Shown here piece by piece: positions 35,001 to 42,322 of a stretch of 64,000 nucleotides of DNA (positions within the stretch are counted from its first letter, which is position 1; every line of letters begins with the position of its first letter). The translations under genes and the position numbers were made by a program. The notes under the pieces were generated by a model. The model was not told the DNA's origin. It made no database searches and saw nothing but the letters and a program-made list of their open reading frames with translations. Source of the DNA: JAEUIZ01 sp046155605 (GTDB taxonomy: Bacteria; Planctomycetota; Phycisphaerae; Phycisphaerales; UBA1924); assembly GCA_046155605.1 (NCBI GenBank), contig JBJXFQ010000002.1, forward strand, positions 74,311 to 138,310. Direction: 5' to 3'.

Positions 35001-35202
35001 CATGCGGCTGGTGGAGACGGGCGGCCTAGGCGGTGTGGCGCGGGTGAAGTGGAAGGTGCGCGTCGGCGGGGTGCGGGCCGTGGATCTGATGGAGAGGCCG
35101 ATGGAGTTTGACGGGCTGCGGCACGAGGATGGGGTGACGATGGTGCCGATGGGGCCGTTCAGGATCGTGAGTTTGATGGTGGAAGAAGGCATGAAGGCAT
35201 GA
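32023..35202 (+). CDS. GH38 alpha-mannosidase
   Basis: A 1059-residue cytoplasmic-type glycosidase. The GH38 catalytic domain starts around residue 243: AVGHAHIDTAWLW (zinc ligands His251 and Asp253), nucleophile Asp367 in FLPDTFGFPATLPQI, and a second metal-site block NQFHDILPGSSI. N-terminal residues 1-235 are the beta-rich domain of bacterial/plant class II enzymes; the C-terminal half is the beta-sandwich region. There is no signal peptide. It heads a mannoside locus with an ABC importer and a GH2 beta-mannosidase. Two oddities: a palindromic repeat is contained in frame at residues 197-203, and the last codons and stop come from an 8-bp repeat array. Third-position use shifts from C-ending to G-ending codons near 34.0 kb. 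Confidence 0.93.
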   Translation: MLPDRLLAAAARLPIFAAAVPLAVEVHQSADPIPLADAERADYRPASAGWRWGPVWSSAWFRLWGRVPASMLGRRTHLRFSSGTEALLWLDGAPFHGLDDNHTLVPLPSSLLSHGRLQLLIHAECIRPLGATTFFWDSPAEHQRWAEPDPGRLNFAELVVIDDAADRLRVLLEFVADLLKLDAPRDASRAGRCISGADRASDRDSLADAAERALSLLDRPAEAAALLESAMKLHPPPPGPRTHCLAVGHAHIDTAWLWTTAHTRRKCLRTFSTALQLMHEDAAFRFTCTQPQLYQWLEAESPGLFARIAQRVRDGRWEGAGGGAMWIEPDCNIPSGESLVRQILHARAYWQSKFPDIAPPTCLFLPDTFGFPATLPQIIAQAGLTTFITNKLAWNDTNKFPYSSFLWRGLDGTEVLSHCTPGHEYNATNTPRELRRAHDNLCRSPFTDSCLDAALPPCLSSFLQPFGFGDGGGGPTSDTLQRIHLANACPALPAIAQGTIRQFCDALHAARRDYGLLGRSLPVHAGDLYLERHRGTYTTQQWLKRSNRRAEQRLRIAEWLLAAGPGDAPPSADERGVLDEAWKLLLLNQFHDILPGSSIGAVYKDSRREMAVVDAVAGNLIRAGSERWAFALNGGTPLVFNPASSPRSGVAEHEGALVFVRDVPAIGVSRVPRASGTALDIASARADGHVLSNSVIRAAIDAAGRVSSLRQVRRDGRLGPEVCARGGTCHVALYTDTPRHWEAWDIDLDHARTRRVLSGAAARVEVVERGPLRAAIEVERPLGRASRMVMRYSLDAGSPRLDVRCRVDWRESRTLLRVLFPSAARSDAATTEVQFGHVRRALRARTRHDRARFEVCAQRWADVSDARGSGGVGLAVLNRGIYGHSCLDGVLGLTLLRGTRFPDPEADIGEQELEFALMPHGGDWRAAGVDREAEAYNAPLFVAGSGVASGDESEGKRNMRDGASWAALRIEVDGPARVEVVAIKPAERGTGFVMRLVETGGLGGVARVKWKVRVGGVRAVDLMERPMEFDGLRHEDGVTMVPMGPFRIVSLMVEEGMKA
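32592..32631. repeat. Palindrome inside the GH38 coding region (copy G)
   Basis: CCGATCGC (32612-32619), loop GCGA, GCGATCGG (32624-32631), identical to copy D. It is preceded by GGTCGGTGCAT as in copy B. It is read in frame as part of a poorly conserved linker (residues about 190-205) of the alpha-mannosidase. Confidence 0.7.
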
Positions 35203-35290
35203 AGGCATGAAGGCATGAAGGCATGAGGCATCGAGGCATGAGGCATCGAGGCAGGAAGGCACGGAGGCGCGAGGGCAGGGAGGCAGGAAG
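35184..35290. repeat. Tandem ATGAAGGC/ATGAGGC array
   Basis: An 8-bp unit ATGAAGGC is repeated four times (35191-35222), then degenerates into ATGAGGC, ATCGAGGC, AGGAAGGC and similar units. The array supplies the last residues (GMKA) and stop codon of the GH38 gene. A related array is at 41143-41242. Confidence 0.8.
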
Positions 35291-35292
35291 CA

Positions 35293-35356
35293 CCGATCGC
35301 TTGCGCGATCGGCCAGGCGCTGAGCACCGACCGTGCGGCGCCACGGTCGGTGGCAC
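35293..35356. repeat. Two adjacent palindromes, GTGGCAC family (copy I)
   Basis: CCGATCGC (35293-35300) with GCGATCGG (35305-35312), loop TTGC. Then CACCGACCGTG (35325-35335) with CACGGTCGGTG (35342-35352), 11 bp perfect, loop CGGCGC. GTGGCAC is at 35350-35356. It lies directly upstream of the ABC operon. Confidence 0.75.
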
Positions 35357-35382
35357 GAAGAGGCGGGCAGTATCATGGCGCG

Positions 35383-36750
35383 ATGCGGGCGAGCGCTGGA
35401 GAGTGGACGCGGCGGGGGGTGATGGGCGTGCTGGGAGCGGCGGCGGTAGGTGCGCTGGTGATGCCGGGGCGACGGTCGGGCCGCGCGGCGCGCGATGATT
35501 CGGCTCGGAGACGGGTTGCGATCCGCTATTGGGAGAAGTGGACGGGAGCGGAGGGCGAGGCGATTCAGCGGGTGGTGGATGGGTTCAACGGATCGCAGGA
35601 CCGGGTATGGGTGGAGCGGGTTCCGATCAGCGACATCGTGAGCAAGGCGATGGTGGCGATCGGCGGCGGCGATCCGCCGGACGTGGTGGGTTTGTACAGT
35701 TACAACGTGCCGCTCTTCGCGGAAGCGGGGGCGCTGGTGGCGCTGGATGGGATGCCGGGCGGCGGGGAACTGGCGGGGCGGTATGCGCCGGCGGTGGCGC
35801 GGCTGCTCTCGCACGAGGGCCGGCAATGGGCGGGCGTGAACACGTGCTATACACTGGCGCTCTATTACAACAAGCGGCACTTTGCGGAGGCGGGGATCGA
35901 GCGTCCGCCACGGACGGTGGAGGAACTGGACGCGGCGTCGGAGCGGTTGACGGTGCGGGATCGGTCGGGGCGGATCGAGCGAGCGGGTTTCATGCAGAGC
36001 CTGCCGTTCTGGTGGCCTTATGTGTGGCCGGTGGTCTTTGGAGGAAGGCTGTATGACGCGGAGCGGAATCTGGCGACGCTGAAGGAGCCGGGGTCGATCG
36101 CGGCGTATGAGTGGGTGAGCCGGACGGCCGGGAGGCTGGGGCGAGAGGAGTCGCGGCGGTTTGCGACAGGATTTGCGGGGACGTATCACTCGGCGGCGGA
36201 CCCGTTTTTGAGCGGACGAGTGTCGATGATCGCGCAGGGGCCGTGGATCGCGAACTTTGCGAGGCGTTCGGCACCGGAGTTGGAGTATGGATGTGTGCCG
36301 CTGCCGACGGGAGGTGGCGTGCGTGAGGCGGCGGGAGAATCGCCGGTGGGCTTGCTCGAGGCGGACGTGATCGCGATACCGCGCGGGTGCCCGCATCCGG
36401 AGGCGGCGTGGGAGTTTGTGAGGTATACGCAGCGTGCGGAGGTGCAAGAGGCGTTGGCACGGGAGCACTGCAAGAGTTCGCCGATGCGCGAGGTTTCGGA
36501 GGGGTTTGCGCGGGGGCACGCGAACGCGTACGTTGGGGTGCATGATCGCGTGGCCAAGAGCGAGCGGGTGCAGGTCTTGCCACAGACGCGGGCGTGGCAG
36601 CAGTATTCAGACCTGACGGCGGGGGCGTTTGACGCGATCTGGTCGGGCGAGGACGTGACGGAGACGCTAGGGAGGCTGAATCGGCGGGCGCAAGAGGTGT
36701 TGGATCAGGCGAGGCGGTTGCGCGCGATGCGGCAGGGGGCGCGCGCATGA
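35383..36750 (+). CDS. ABC sugar-binding protein (family 1 extracellular solute-binding)
   Basis: A 455-residue protein. The N-terminus carries a twin-arginine-like signal (TRRGVMGVLGAAAVGALV), suggesting Tat export. The mature part has the family-1 binding-protein features: IRYWEKWTGAEGEAIQRVVDGF, ISKAM-type helix, GDPPDVVGLYSYNVPLFAEAG, TLALYYNKRHFAEAGIERPP, MIAQGPWIANF and ADVIAIPRGCPHPEAAWEFV. It should capture a (manno-)oligosaccharide for the two permeases that follow; the substrate is inferred from flanking mannosidases. The start at ATG 35383 lies after the palindrome; a GTG at 35350 lies inside it. It overlaps the next gene by ATGA. Confidence 0.92.
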   Translation: MRASAGEWTRRGVMGVLGAAAVGALVMPGRRSGRAARDDSARRRVAIRYWEKWTGAEGEAIQRVVDGFNGSQDRVWVERVPISDIVSKAMVAIGGGDPPDVVGLYSYNVPLFAEAGALVALDGMPGGGELAGRYAPAVARLLSHEGRQWAGVNTCYTLALYYNKRHFAEAGIERPPRTVEELDAASERLTVRDRSGRIERAGFMQSLPFWWPYVWPVVFGGRLYDAERNLATLKEPGSIAAYEWVSRTAGRLGREESRRFATGFAGTYHSAADPFLSGRVSMIAQGPWIANFARRSAPELEYGCVPLPTGGGVREAAGESPVGLLEADVIAIPRGCPHPEAAWEFVRYTQRAEVQEALAREHCKSSPMREVSEGFARGHANAYVGVHDRVAKSERVQVLPQTRAWQQYSDLTAGAFDAIWSGEDVTETLGRLNRRAQEVLDQARRLRAMRQGARA

Positions 36751-37631
36751 GCGAGGGGCAAACGACACGCGAGATCGCGCGCGGGCTGCTGTGGACAAGC
36801 CCGTGGCTGGCGGGTTTCGCGCTCTTCACGGCGATCCCCGCGGCGATGAGCGTCTGGCTGAGCCTCACGGACTATTCGCTGCTCGAGCGGCCCGTGTATG
36901 TGGGGCTGGCGAACTATCGCGAGTTGGCGGCGGACCCTGTGGTGCGAGCGGCGGCGCGGAACACGATGGTGTATGCGGCGATGGCGGTCATCGGCGGAAC
37001 GGTGCTGTCGCTCGTGCTGGCGGGGCTGTTGGAACGCGGGCTGCGCGGGTCGGGGCTGGTGCGGGCGATCGTGTTTGCGCCGACGCTGGCGCCGCCGGCA
37101 TCCGCGGCGATGGTGTGGCTATGGATGTATAACCCCGGCGATGGGCCGCTGGCGCGGGGGCTCGGAGCGGTGGGCGTATCGAGCCCGAACTTTCTGGGTG
37201 ATGCGCGGTGGGCGCTGCCGTCGATGGCGGTGATGGGGTTGTGGTCGGTGGGGAGCGCGGTGGTGGTGTATTCGGCGGCGATGCGCGGGGTGCCGCGGGC
37301 GTTGTATGAGGCGGCGGAGGTTGATGGAGCGCGGGCGGGTCGGCGGTGGTGGCACGTGACGCTGCCGGGGATCGCGCCGGCGGTGGTGTTCAACGTGGTG
37401 ATGGCGGTGATCTGGTCGTTGCAGCTTTTCGCGTGGCCGCTGATCATGACGCGTGGCGGGCCGGAGCGTTCGACGCAGACGCTATCGATGTCGGTGTATT
37501 TCAACGCGTTTGTGTACGGAAGGATGGGGTATGCGTGCGCGCTGGCGTGGCTGCAACTGGTGGTGACGCTGGGGCTGACGGCGGTGGTGCTTGGGGTGGC
37601 GCGGCGGGCGGTGTATTACAGGGCGGGGTAG
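36747..37631 (+). CDS. ABC sugar permease, MalF/UgpA type
   Basis: A 294-residue inner-membrane protein with six predicted helices. It opens SPWLAGFALFTAIPAAMSVWLSL and carries the EAA coupling loop EAAEVDGARAGRRWWHVTLPGIAP near residue 190, where the ATPase docks. It is translationally coupled (ATGA) to the binding protein. It should form the heterodimeric channel with the next permease. Confidence 0.93.
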   Translation: MSEGQTTREIARGLLWTSPWLAGFALFTAIPAAMSVWLSLTDYSLLERPVYVGLANYRELAADPVVRAAARNTMVYAAMAVIGGTVLSLVLAGLLERGLRGSGLVRAIVFAPTLAPPASAAMVWLWMYNPGDGPLARGLGAVGVSSPNFLGDARWALPSMAVMGLWSVGSAVVVYSAAMRGVPRALYEAAEVDGARAGRRWWHVTLPGIAPAVVFNVVMAVIWSLQLFAWPLIMTRGGPERSTQTLSMSVYFNAFVYGRMGYACALAWLQLVVTLGLTAVVLGVARRAVYYRAG

Positions 37632-37634
37632 GGA

Positions 37635-37719
37635 GAAAGCAACGCTCAAAGCAGCAAAGCTCAAAGCAACAAAGCAGCAGAACAGCAAAGCAGCAAAGCA
37701 GTAGAACGGCAAAGCTCAG
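37635..37719. repeat. AAAGCAGC/AAAGCTC short-repeat array
   Basis: Imperfect copies of (C)AAAGCAGCAAAGCTC fill the gap between the two permease genes, up to the ATG of the second. The array contains no obvious GGAGG, so it may weaken translation of the downstream permease relative to the first. Confidence 0.7.
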
Positions 37720-38568
37720 ATGAAACAAGAGGCAGCGGACAGATCGGGGGCGGGCGGCGCGGGCGGCGTGTGGGCGACGGCGGTGCTGTGGCTCCTGGGC
37801 GCGGCGTTCGCGCTGCCGATGGTGTGGATGGTGATGGGGTCTCTGCGCGCGACGCCTGGCGCGGATGCGGGGAGTGTTGCGGAGCGCGCGGCGCAAAACT
37901 ATGGCGAGGTGTGGACGGGCACGACAGCGGACTTTCCGCTCTATCTAAGGAACTCGCTGGTGGTGGCGGGGCTGAGCACGATCGGAATGGTCGCGGCGAG
38001 CGCGGTGGCAGCGTTTGGATTGTCGCGGCTTCGGTGGCGCGGGCGCGAGACGGTGTTTGTGGTGGTGTTGGCGACGCTGATGATCCCTGGGCCGGTGCTG
38101 GTGGCGCCGCAGTACATCCTGATGAAGGAGATGGGGCTGATCGGGACGTTGGCGCCGCTGTGGGTGCCGGCGTGGTTTGGCGGGGCGTTCAGCGTGTTCC
38201 TGCTGCGGCAGTTTTTCCTGGGGATTCCGCGGGAGTTGGACGAGGCGGCGCGGCTGGACGGATGCTCGACGTTCGGGGTGTTCTGGCGGGTGGTGCTGCC
38301 GCTCTCGAAGCCGGCGCTGGCGTCGGCGGCGTTGTTTCAGGTAGTGGCGTCGTGGAATGATTTTCTGGGGCCGCTGGTATTTTTGAATCATCGGGAGTTG
38401 TACACGCTGCCGCTGGGATTGCAGCAGTATCAGTCTCAGCACGGCGGGACGCCGTGGAATTTGGTGATGGCGGCGACGACGCTGACGGTGGTGCCGGTGC
38501 TGGTGATGTACGCGGTTCTGCGGCGGGGATTCGTGGCGGGATCAGGGACGGAGGGGCTGAAGGAGTGA
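37720..38568 (+). CDS. ABC sugar permease, MalG/UgpE type
   Basis: A 282-residue inner-membrane protein, partner of the preceding permease. Helices include LLGAAFALPMVWMVMGSL; the EAA loop is ELDEAARLDGCSTFGVFWRVVLPLSKPALAS-like (given in outline), followed by VASWNDFLGPLVFLN. No ABC ATPase gene is present in the locus, so a shared MsmK/UgpC-type ATPase must be supplied from elsewhere. The 3' end overlaps the convergent GH2 gene by 27 bases. Confidence 0.93.
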   Translation: MKQEAADRSGAGGAGGVWATAVLWLLGAAFALPMVWMVMGSLRATPGADAGSVAERAAQNYGEVWTGTTADFPLYLRNSLVVAGLSTIGMVAASAVAAFGLSRLRWRGRETVFVVVLATLMIPGPVLVAPQYILMKEMGLIGTLAPLWVPAWFGGAFSVFLLRQFFLGIPRELDEAARLDGCSTFGVFWRVVLPLSKPALASAALFQVVASWNDFLGPLVFLNHRELYTLPLGLQQYQSQHGGTPWNLVMAATTLTVVPVLVMYAVLRRGFVAGSGTEGLKE

Positions 38569-41097
38569 GCGGCGGGTGTGCAGGTTGGCGCAGGCGAGAA
38601 CGGGCGAGGAGGTGAGGTCGGCGAGGGCGAGGGAGCGTGCGGAGGTGATGGTGATGGTGCGAGATTCGCCGGGGAGGAGGGTGAGGAGTTGATCGGAGAC
38701 GGTGGCGTCTGGGTCGAGACGATCGACGGCAAGGGTGAGATCGCGGATGATGGAGCGGGCGGTGAAGGTGAGGCGGAAGAGGTTGCTGTCGCGGTCGAGG
38801 GAGGCGTGGAAGTCGGGTGGCAGGAGAGGGGCGTCGGGGAAGAAGGTGTCGCGGGCTTGCGCGCATGAGGCATCGATGATGGGCGTGCTCGCGGACGAGA
38901 GGTCGAGCGAGCGCAGCGCGGTGCTGGGGGTTAGATCGGCAAGCGCGGCGGCGGAGCGGGGCGAGAGGGAAAGCGCCAAAGAGCGTTCGAGGCGAGTCGT
39001 GCCTGTGGCGTCGAGATAGCGGACGCGGACAGCGTCGTTCCAGGGGTCGTCGGTGTCGTTGTCGGCGAAGAGTACGGTGCGGGTGCCGACGGGATGGAAG
39101 GCGAGGAGGCGTGTGGCGAGAGCGCGGCGGACGGCGAAGTAGGCTGGCTTGGGGCGGCCGGCGGAGTCGATGAGGGACCAACTCATGCCGGGCCAGCAGT
39201 CGTTGAGTTGCCAGAGGAGTGCGCCGTCGCAGAGGCCGCGGTGGACGCGGAGCCAGGTGAGTTGTGTCCAGAGGGCGCGAGCCTTGAGGAGGTGGGCGAG
39301 CGAGAGCCAGTCGTCGAAGGAGGTGGGCGTGCGGAAGAAGTCGGCGATGGGGGTGTCGATGTGTCGCGTCGTGCCGCCGGTGGCGCGCTGGCGGTGATGG
39401 AGTGTGGATGAGTCGATACGGAGGTCGCGCTCGGGGTTGGAGAGCGCCGCGGCGAGGGTGGCGAAGGTGGGAGGTGATTGGTGGCCAAACTCGCTGGCGA
39501 AGCGCGGGATGAAGGAGCGGGCGTGCGGGAGGGACGTGTCCCAGGTGTGGCGGTCGCCGTGGCGGGGGTCGTTGGGGTGGTGCGAGCGCGCGCCCGACCA
39601 CGGGCTGTTGGGCCAGTAGGGGCGAGTGGGGTCGAGTTCGGCGAGGAGGCGCGGCAGGAGGTCGAAGTAGTAGTGCGAGCCCCAGGATTGGCGGGGCGCG
39701 AGGCGCTCTTTCCAGCCCCATGATTTGTGGCCCCAGACGCATTCGTTGCCGCCGCACCAGAGGGCTAGGCAGGGGTGGGAGGCGAGGCGGGCGATGTTGT
39801 GGCGTGCTTCGCGCTCGATGAGTGCGGGGTAGGGCGGCTCCTCGGGATACATCGCGCAGGCGAAGGCGAAATCCTGCCAGACGAGGATGCCGAGTTCGTC
39901 GCAGGCGTTGTAGAAGTCGTCGGATTCGTAGAGCCCGCCGCCCCAGACGCGGAGCATGTTCATGTTGGCGTCGGTGGCCTGACGGAGGCGTTGGCGGACG
40001 GTGGCGTGGTCGGCGAGGCCGGGGAAGAGGCCCTCGGGAATCCAGTTGGCACCCTTGGCGAAGATGGGTTTGCCGTTGACAAGGAAGCGGAAGCGCGAGC
40101 CGTGGCGGTCGGGAGAGGTGTCGAGAGTGATGGTGCGGAGGCCGAGGCGGGTGGAGTGTTCGCACAGGCGGGATGGCTGTGCCACTGAAGCGCGGCGCGA
40201 GGTGAACGGCACTGGCGTCGCCGAAGCGGCGAAGCCAGTGGCACGAGAAGGACCGTCGAGTTCGACACGGAGGGTGTAGAGGGGCTGGCTGCCGTGGGAT
40301 CTGGGCCACCAGAGGTGGGGGCGGTCGATGTGCAGGTGGAGGAGAGGCTGGGAATGGAGCGCGGCGGTGTCGTCGGCGGAGGCCGCGAGATGGCCGTCGG
40401 GGTCGAAGAGCGACGCACAGACATGGAGCGGCGTGGCGTCGTCCCACTCGAGGTCGATGTGAACGGCTACGTCGGCGTGCTCGGCGTCGGCGGCGAGGAT
40501 GAGCGGGCGGACGGAGGCGATGCGGGCGTGTTGCCAGGCTTCGAGGCGGACGGGGCCGCTGATGCCGACGGTAGCGAGTTTTGGTCCCCAGTCCCAGCCG
40601 AGGTTGGAGGCGGGCTTGCGGAGGAAGATGAAGGGGTCCCAGTCGCCGTTGACAGGCCGAGCACCGAGGCGGCGTTCCTCATCGCGGATGTGGAGGAGTG
40701 GCGGCGTGAACTCGACGGCGAGGTGGTTCGTGCCGGTGCGGAGGACGGAGCGGATGTCGAAGCGGTGGGGGTGGTGAGCGTTGGCGGCATCGCCGAGGTG
40801 TGTGTCGTTGAGCGTGACGCGGGCGATGGTGTCGAGGCGCTCGAAGACGAGATCGAGGGGTGCGTGCGGGAGCGGATCGGGGGCTGTGAGGCGGCACTCG
40901 TAGCGCCAGCGAGTGTGGCCGATCCATTGGAGGTCGAGTTCGTTGAGGTCGCGTGCGGGGTCGGGGATGAGGTCGGCGCGGAGGAGGTCGAGGTGGACGC
41001 AGCCGGGGATGCGGGCGGGGATGGGCCGATCGCGGAGGTGCGGCGGGCCGTCGAGCGCGAGGAGGGACCAGAGATTGCTGGCGAGGTCGAGCGACAC
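38542..41097 (-). CDS. GH2 beta-mannosidase
   Basis: An 851-residue enzyme. The N-terminal jelly roll is LDLASNLWSLLALDGPP, IPGCVHLDLLRADLIPDP, FERLDTIARVTLND and NGDWDPFIFLRKPASNLGWDWGP, typical of beta-mannosidases. The acid/base Glu is about residue 452 (CGGNECVWG) and the nucleophile Glu about 536 (FASEFGHQS), with ANMNMLRVWGGGLYESDDFY between. GTG 41097 is chosen; the frame upstream is only translation of a repeat array. With the GH38 enzyme it would degrade both alpha- and beta-linked mannosides, such as N-glycan cores or mannans. A palindromic repeat is embedded in frame around residues 286-296. Confidence 0.92.
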   Translation of the reverse strand: MSLDLASNLWSLLALDGPPHLRDRPIPARIPGCVHLDLLRADLIPDPARDLNELDLQWIGHTRWRYECRLTAPDPLPHAPLDLVFERLDTIARVTLNDTHLGDAANAHHPHRFDIRSVLRTGTNHLAVEFTPPLLHIRDEERRLGARPVNGDWDPFIFLRKPASNLGWDWGPKLATVGISGPVRLEAWQHARIASVRPLILAADAEHADVAVHIDLEWDDATPLHVCASLFDPDGHLAASADDTAALHSQPLLHLHIDRPHLWWPRSHGSQPLYTLRVELDGPSRATGFAASATPVPFTSRRASVAQPSRLCEHSTRLGLRTITLDTSPDRHGSRFRFLVNGKPIFAKGANWIPEGLFPGLADHATVRQRLRQATDANMNMLRVWGGGLYESDDFYNACDELGILVWQDFAFACAMYPEEPPYPALIEREARHNIARLASHPCLALWCGGNECVWGHKSWGWKERLAPRQSWGSHYYFDLLPRLLAELDPTRPYWPNSPWSGARSHHPNDPRHGDRHTWDTSLPHARSFIPRFASEFGHQSPPTFATLAAALSNPERDLRIDSSTLHHRQRATGGTTRHIDTPIADFFRTPTSFDDWLSLAHLLKARALWTQLTWLRVHRGLCDGALLWQLNDCWPGMSWSLIDSAGRPKPAYFAVRRALATRLLAFHPVGTRTVLFADNDTDDPWNDAVRVRYLDATGTTRLERSLALSLSPRSAAALADLTPSTALRSLDLSSASTPIIDASCAQARDTFFPDAPLLPPDFHASLDRDSNLFRLTFTARSIIRDLTLAVDRLDPDATVSDQLLTLLPGESRTITITSARSLALADLTSSPVLACANLHTRRSLLQPLRP
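40159..40244. repeat. Palindromes inside the GH2 coding region (copy J)
   Basis: CACTGGCGTCGCCG (40210-40223), loop AAG, CGGCGAAGCCAGTG (40227-40240): 14 bp with one mismatch, then GTGGCAC (40238-40244). A weaker CACAG...CTGTGCCAC hairpin lies just before it. The layout equals that of copy K at 42256. It is translated in frame in a non-conserved linker of the beta-mannosidase. Confidence 0.72.
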
Positions 41098-41142
41098 GGA
41101 GTGAGGGTAGAGAGAGGAGAAGGGACGAGGAGGTGGCGAGGC

Positions 41143-41242
41143 GAAGAAGGCATCGAGGCATGAGGCATCAAGGCAGGAGAAGAGGAAGGCATCGAGGCAG
41201 AAAGCACGAAGCGATGAGGCAGAAGGCAATGAGGCATGAGAA
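41143..41242. repeat. Degenerate GGCATGAGGCATCGA array
   Basis: Copies of GAAGGCATCGAGGC, GAGGCATCAAGGC and GAGGCATGAG lie between the GH2 gene and the CBM9-like gene. This is the same family as the array at 35184-35290. Read on the minus strand it encodes CLDA-type repeats, a false extension of the GH2 protein. Confidence 0.75.
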
Positions 41243-41267
41243 GTGGGGGAGGCGATAGGATGCGGGG

Positions 41268-42254
41268 ATGAAGGAACCGACGCCGCAGGTGAGACGCCGA
41301 TACTTGTGCCGACGCGTGGCGGGGGGGATCGAGATCGATGGCGATCTTGGCAAGTCGGCATGGTCGGCGGCGACGTGGACGGAGGATTTCGTTGATATCG
41401 AGGGCTCGGCGCGGCCGATTCCGCGATGGCGGACGCGCGCGAAGATGCTGTGGGACGACGAGTGCCTCTACATCGCGGCGGAGATGGAGGAGCCGGACCT
41501 CTGGGCGACGCTGACCGAGCGCGACAGCGTGATCTTCCACGACAACGACTTCGAGGTGTTTCTGAACCCGACGGGGGACAGCCATCAGTACTACGAGTTG
41601 GAAGTCAACGCGCTGAACACGGTGTGGGATTTGTTCCTGCCCAAGCCGTACAAGGACGGCGGACAGGCGGACAACGGGTGGGACGCGGTGGGGCTGCGCA
41701 CGGCGGTGCGTCTGGAGGGGACGCTGAATGACCCGCGCGACAGGGATCGGGGTTGGACAGTGGAGATGGCCCTGCCGTGGCGTTGCTTCGATCGACATGA
41801 CGATGCGCGCGGGGGGCGGGCACCGCGGGAGGGCGAGCAGTGGCGCGTGAATTTTTCGCGCGTGGAGTGGGATTTGGAGGTGGTGGAGGGCGAGAGCGGT
41901 CGGCGGGAGTATCGGAAGGTAGCGGGGAGGCCGGAGTACAACTGGGTGTGGTCGCCGCAGGGCGTGATCGACATGCACCGGCCGGAGATGTGGGGATATG
42001 TGCAGTTTGGCGGCGGGGCGTTTGAGGAGGATGCGGCAGCGGCGGCGCGGGAGCGGTTGCACGCGGTGTGGTACGCGCAGCGCCGGCACAAGGAGGCGGC
42101 GGGGCGGTGGGGCGAGGCCGGGGAGATCGGAGTCGCCGGCGTCACGCTGGAGATGGTTGGGGAGGGGTGGCGAGCGTGGGCGGAGTTCGTGGATTCGCTG
42201 GGCACTCGGCGGCGCGCGTGGATCAGCGAGGATGCGAGGGCTTGGGTTGAATAG
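41268..42254 (+). CDS. CBM9-like carbohydrate-binding domain protein
   Basis: A 328-residue protein. Residues about 10-250 follow the CBM family 9 / DOMON-like pattern: CRRVAGGIEIDGDLGKSAWSA, RAKMLWDDECLYIAAEMEEP, FHDNDFEVFLNPTGDSHQYYELEVNALN, WTVEMALPWRCF, EQWRVNFSRVEWD. It ends in a helical region with DMHRPEMWGYVQF before it. No signal peptide is visible. In other genomes stand-alone members accompany glycoside hydrolase operons and bind oligosaccharides. Here it probably serves the mannosidases; this is inferred from position. Confidence 0.85.
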   Translation: MKEPTPQVRRRYLCRRVAGGIEIDGDLGKSAWSAATWTEDFVDIEGSARPIPRWRTRAKMLWDDECLYIAAEMEEPDLWATLTERDSVIFHDNDFEVFLNPTGDSHQYYELEVNALNTVWDLFLPKPYKDGGQADNGWDAVGLRTAVRLEGTLNDPRDRDRGWTVEMALPWRCFDRHDDARGGRAPREGEQWRVNFSRVEWDLEVVEGESGRREYRKVAGRPEYNWVWSPQGVIDMHRPEMWGYVQFGGGAFEEDAAAAARERLHAVWYAQRRHKEAAGRWGEAGEIGVAGVTLEMVGEGWRAWAEFVDSLGTRRRAWISEDARAWVE

Positions 42255-42322
42255 GCACGGGCATCGACGAAGCGTCGAAGCCCGTGGCACGATTTGGAGC
42301 GTCGAAGCCCGTGGCACGATCA
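42254..42322. repeat. Palindrome plus half-copy, GTGGCAC family (copy K)
   Basis: CACGGGCATCGACG (42256-42269), loop AAG, CGTCGAAGCCCGTG (42273-42286): 14 bp with one mismatch, then GTGGCAC (42284-42290). The right arm is duplicated at 42300-42313. It fills the gap between two convergent genes. Confidence 0.75.

Noticed and set aside
41098..41361. 88-codon N-terminal extension of the GH2 protein (CLDAFLFSCLDASCLDAFF)
   Set aside because: It is a translation of the GGCATCGAGGC repeat array; the conserved protein begins at GTG 41097.
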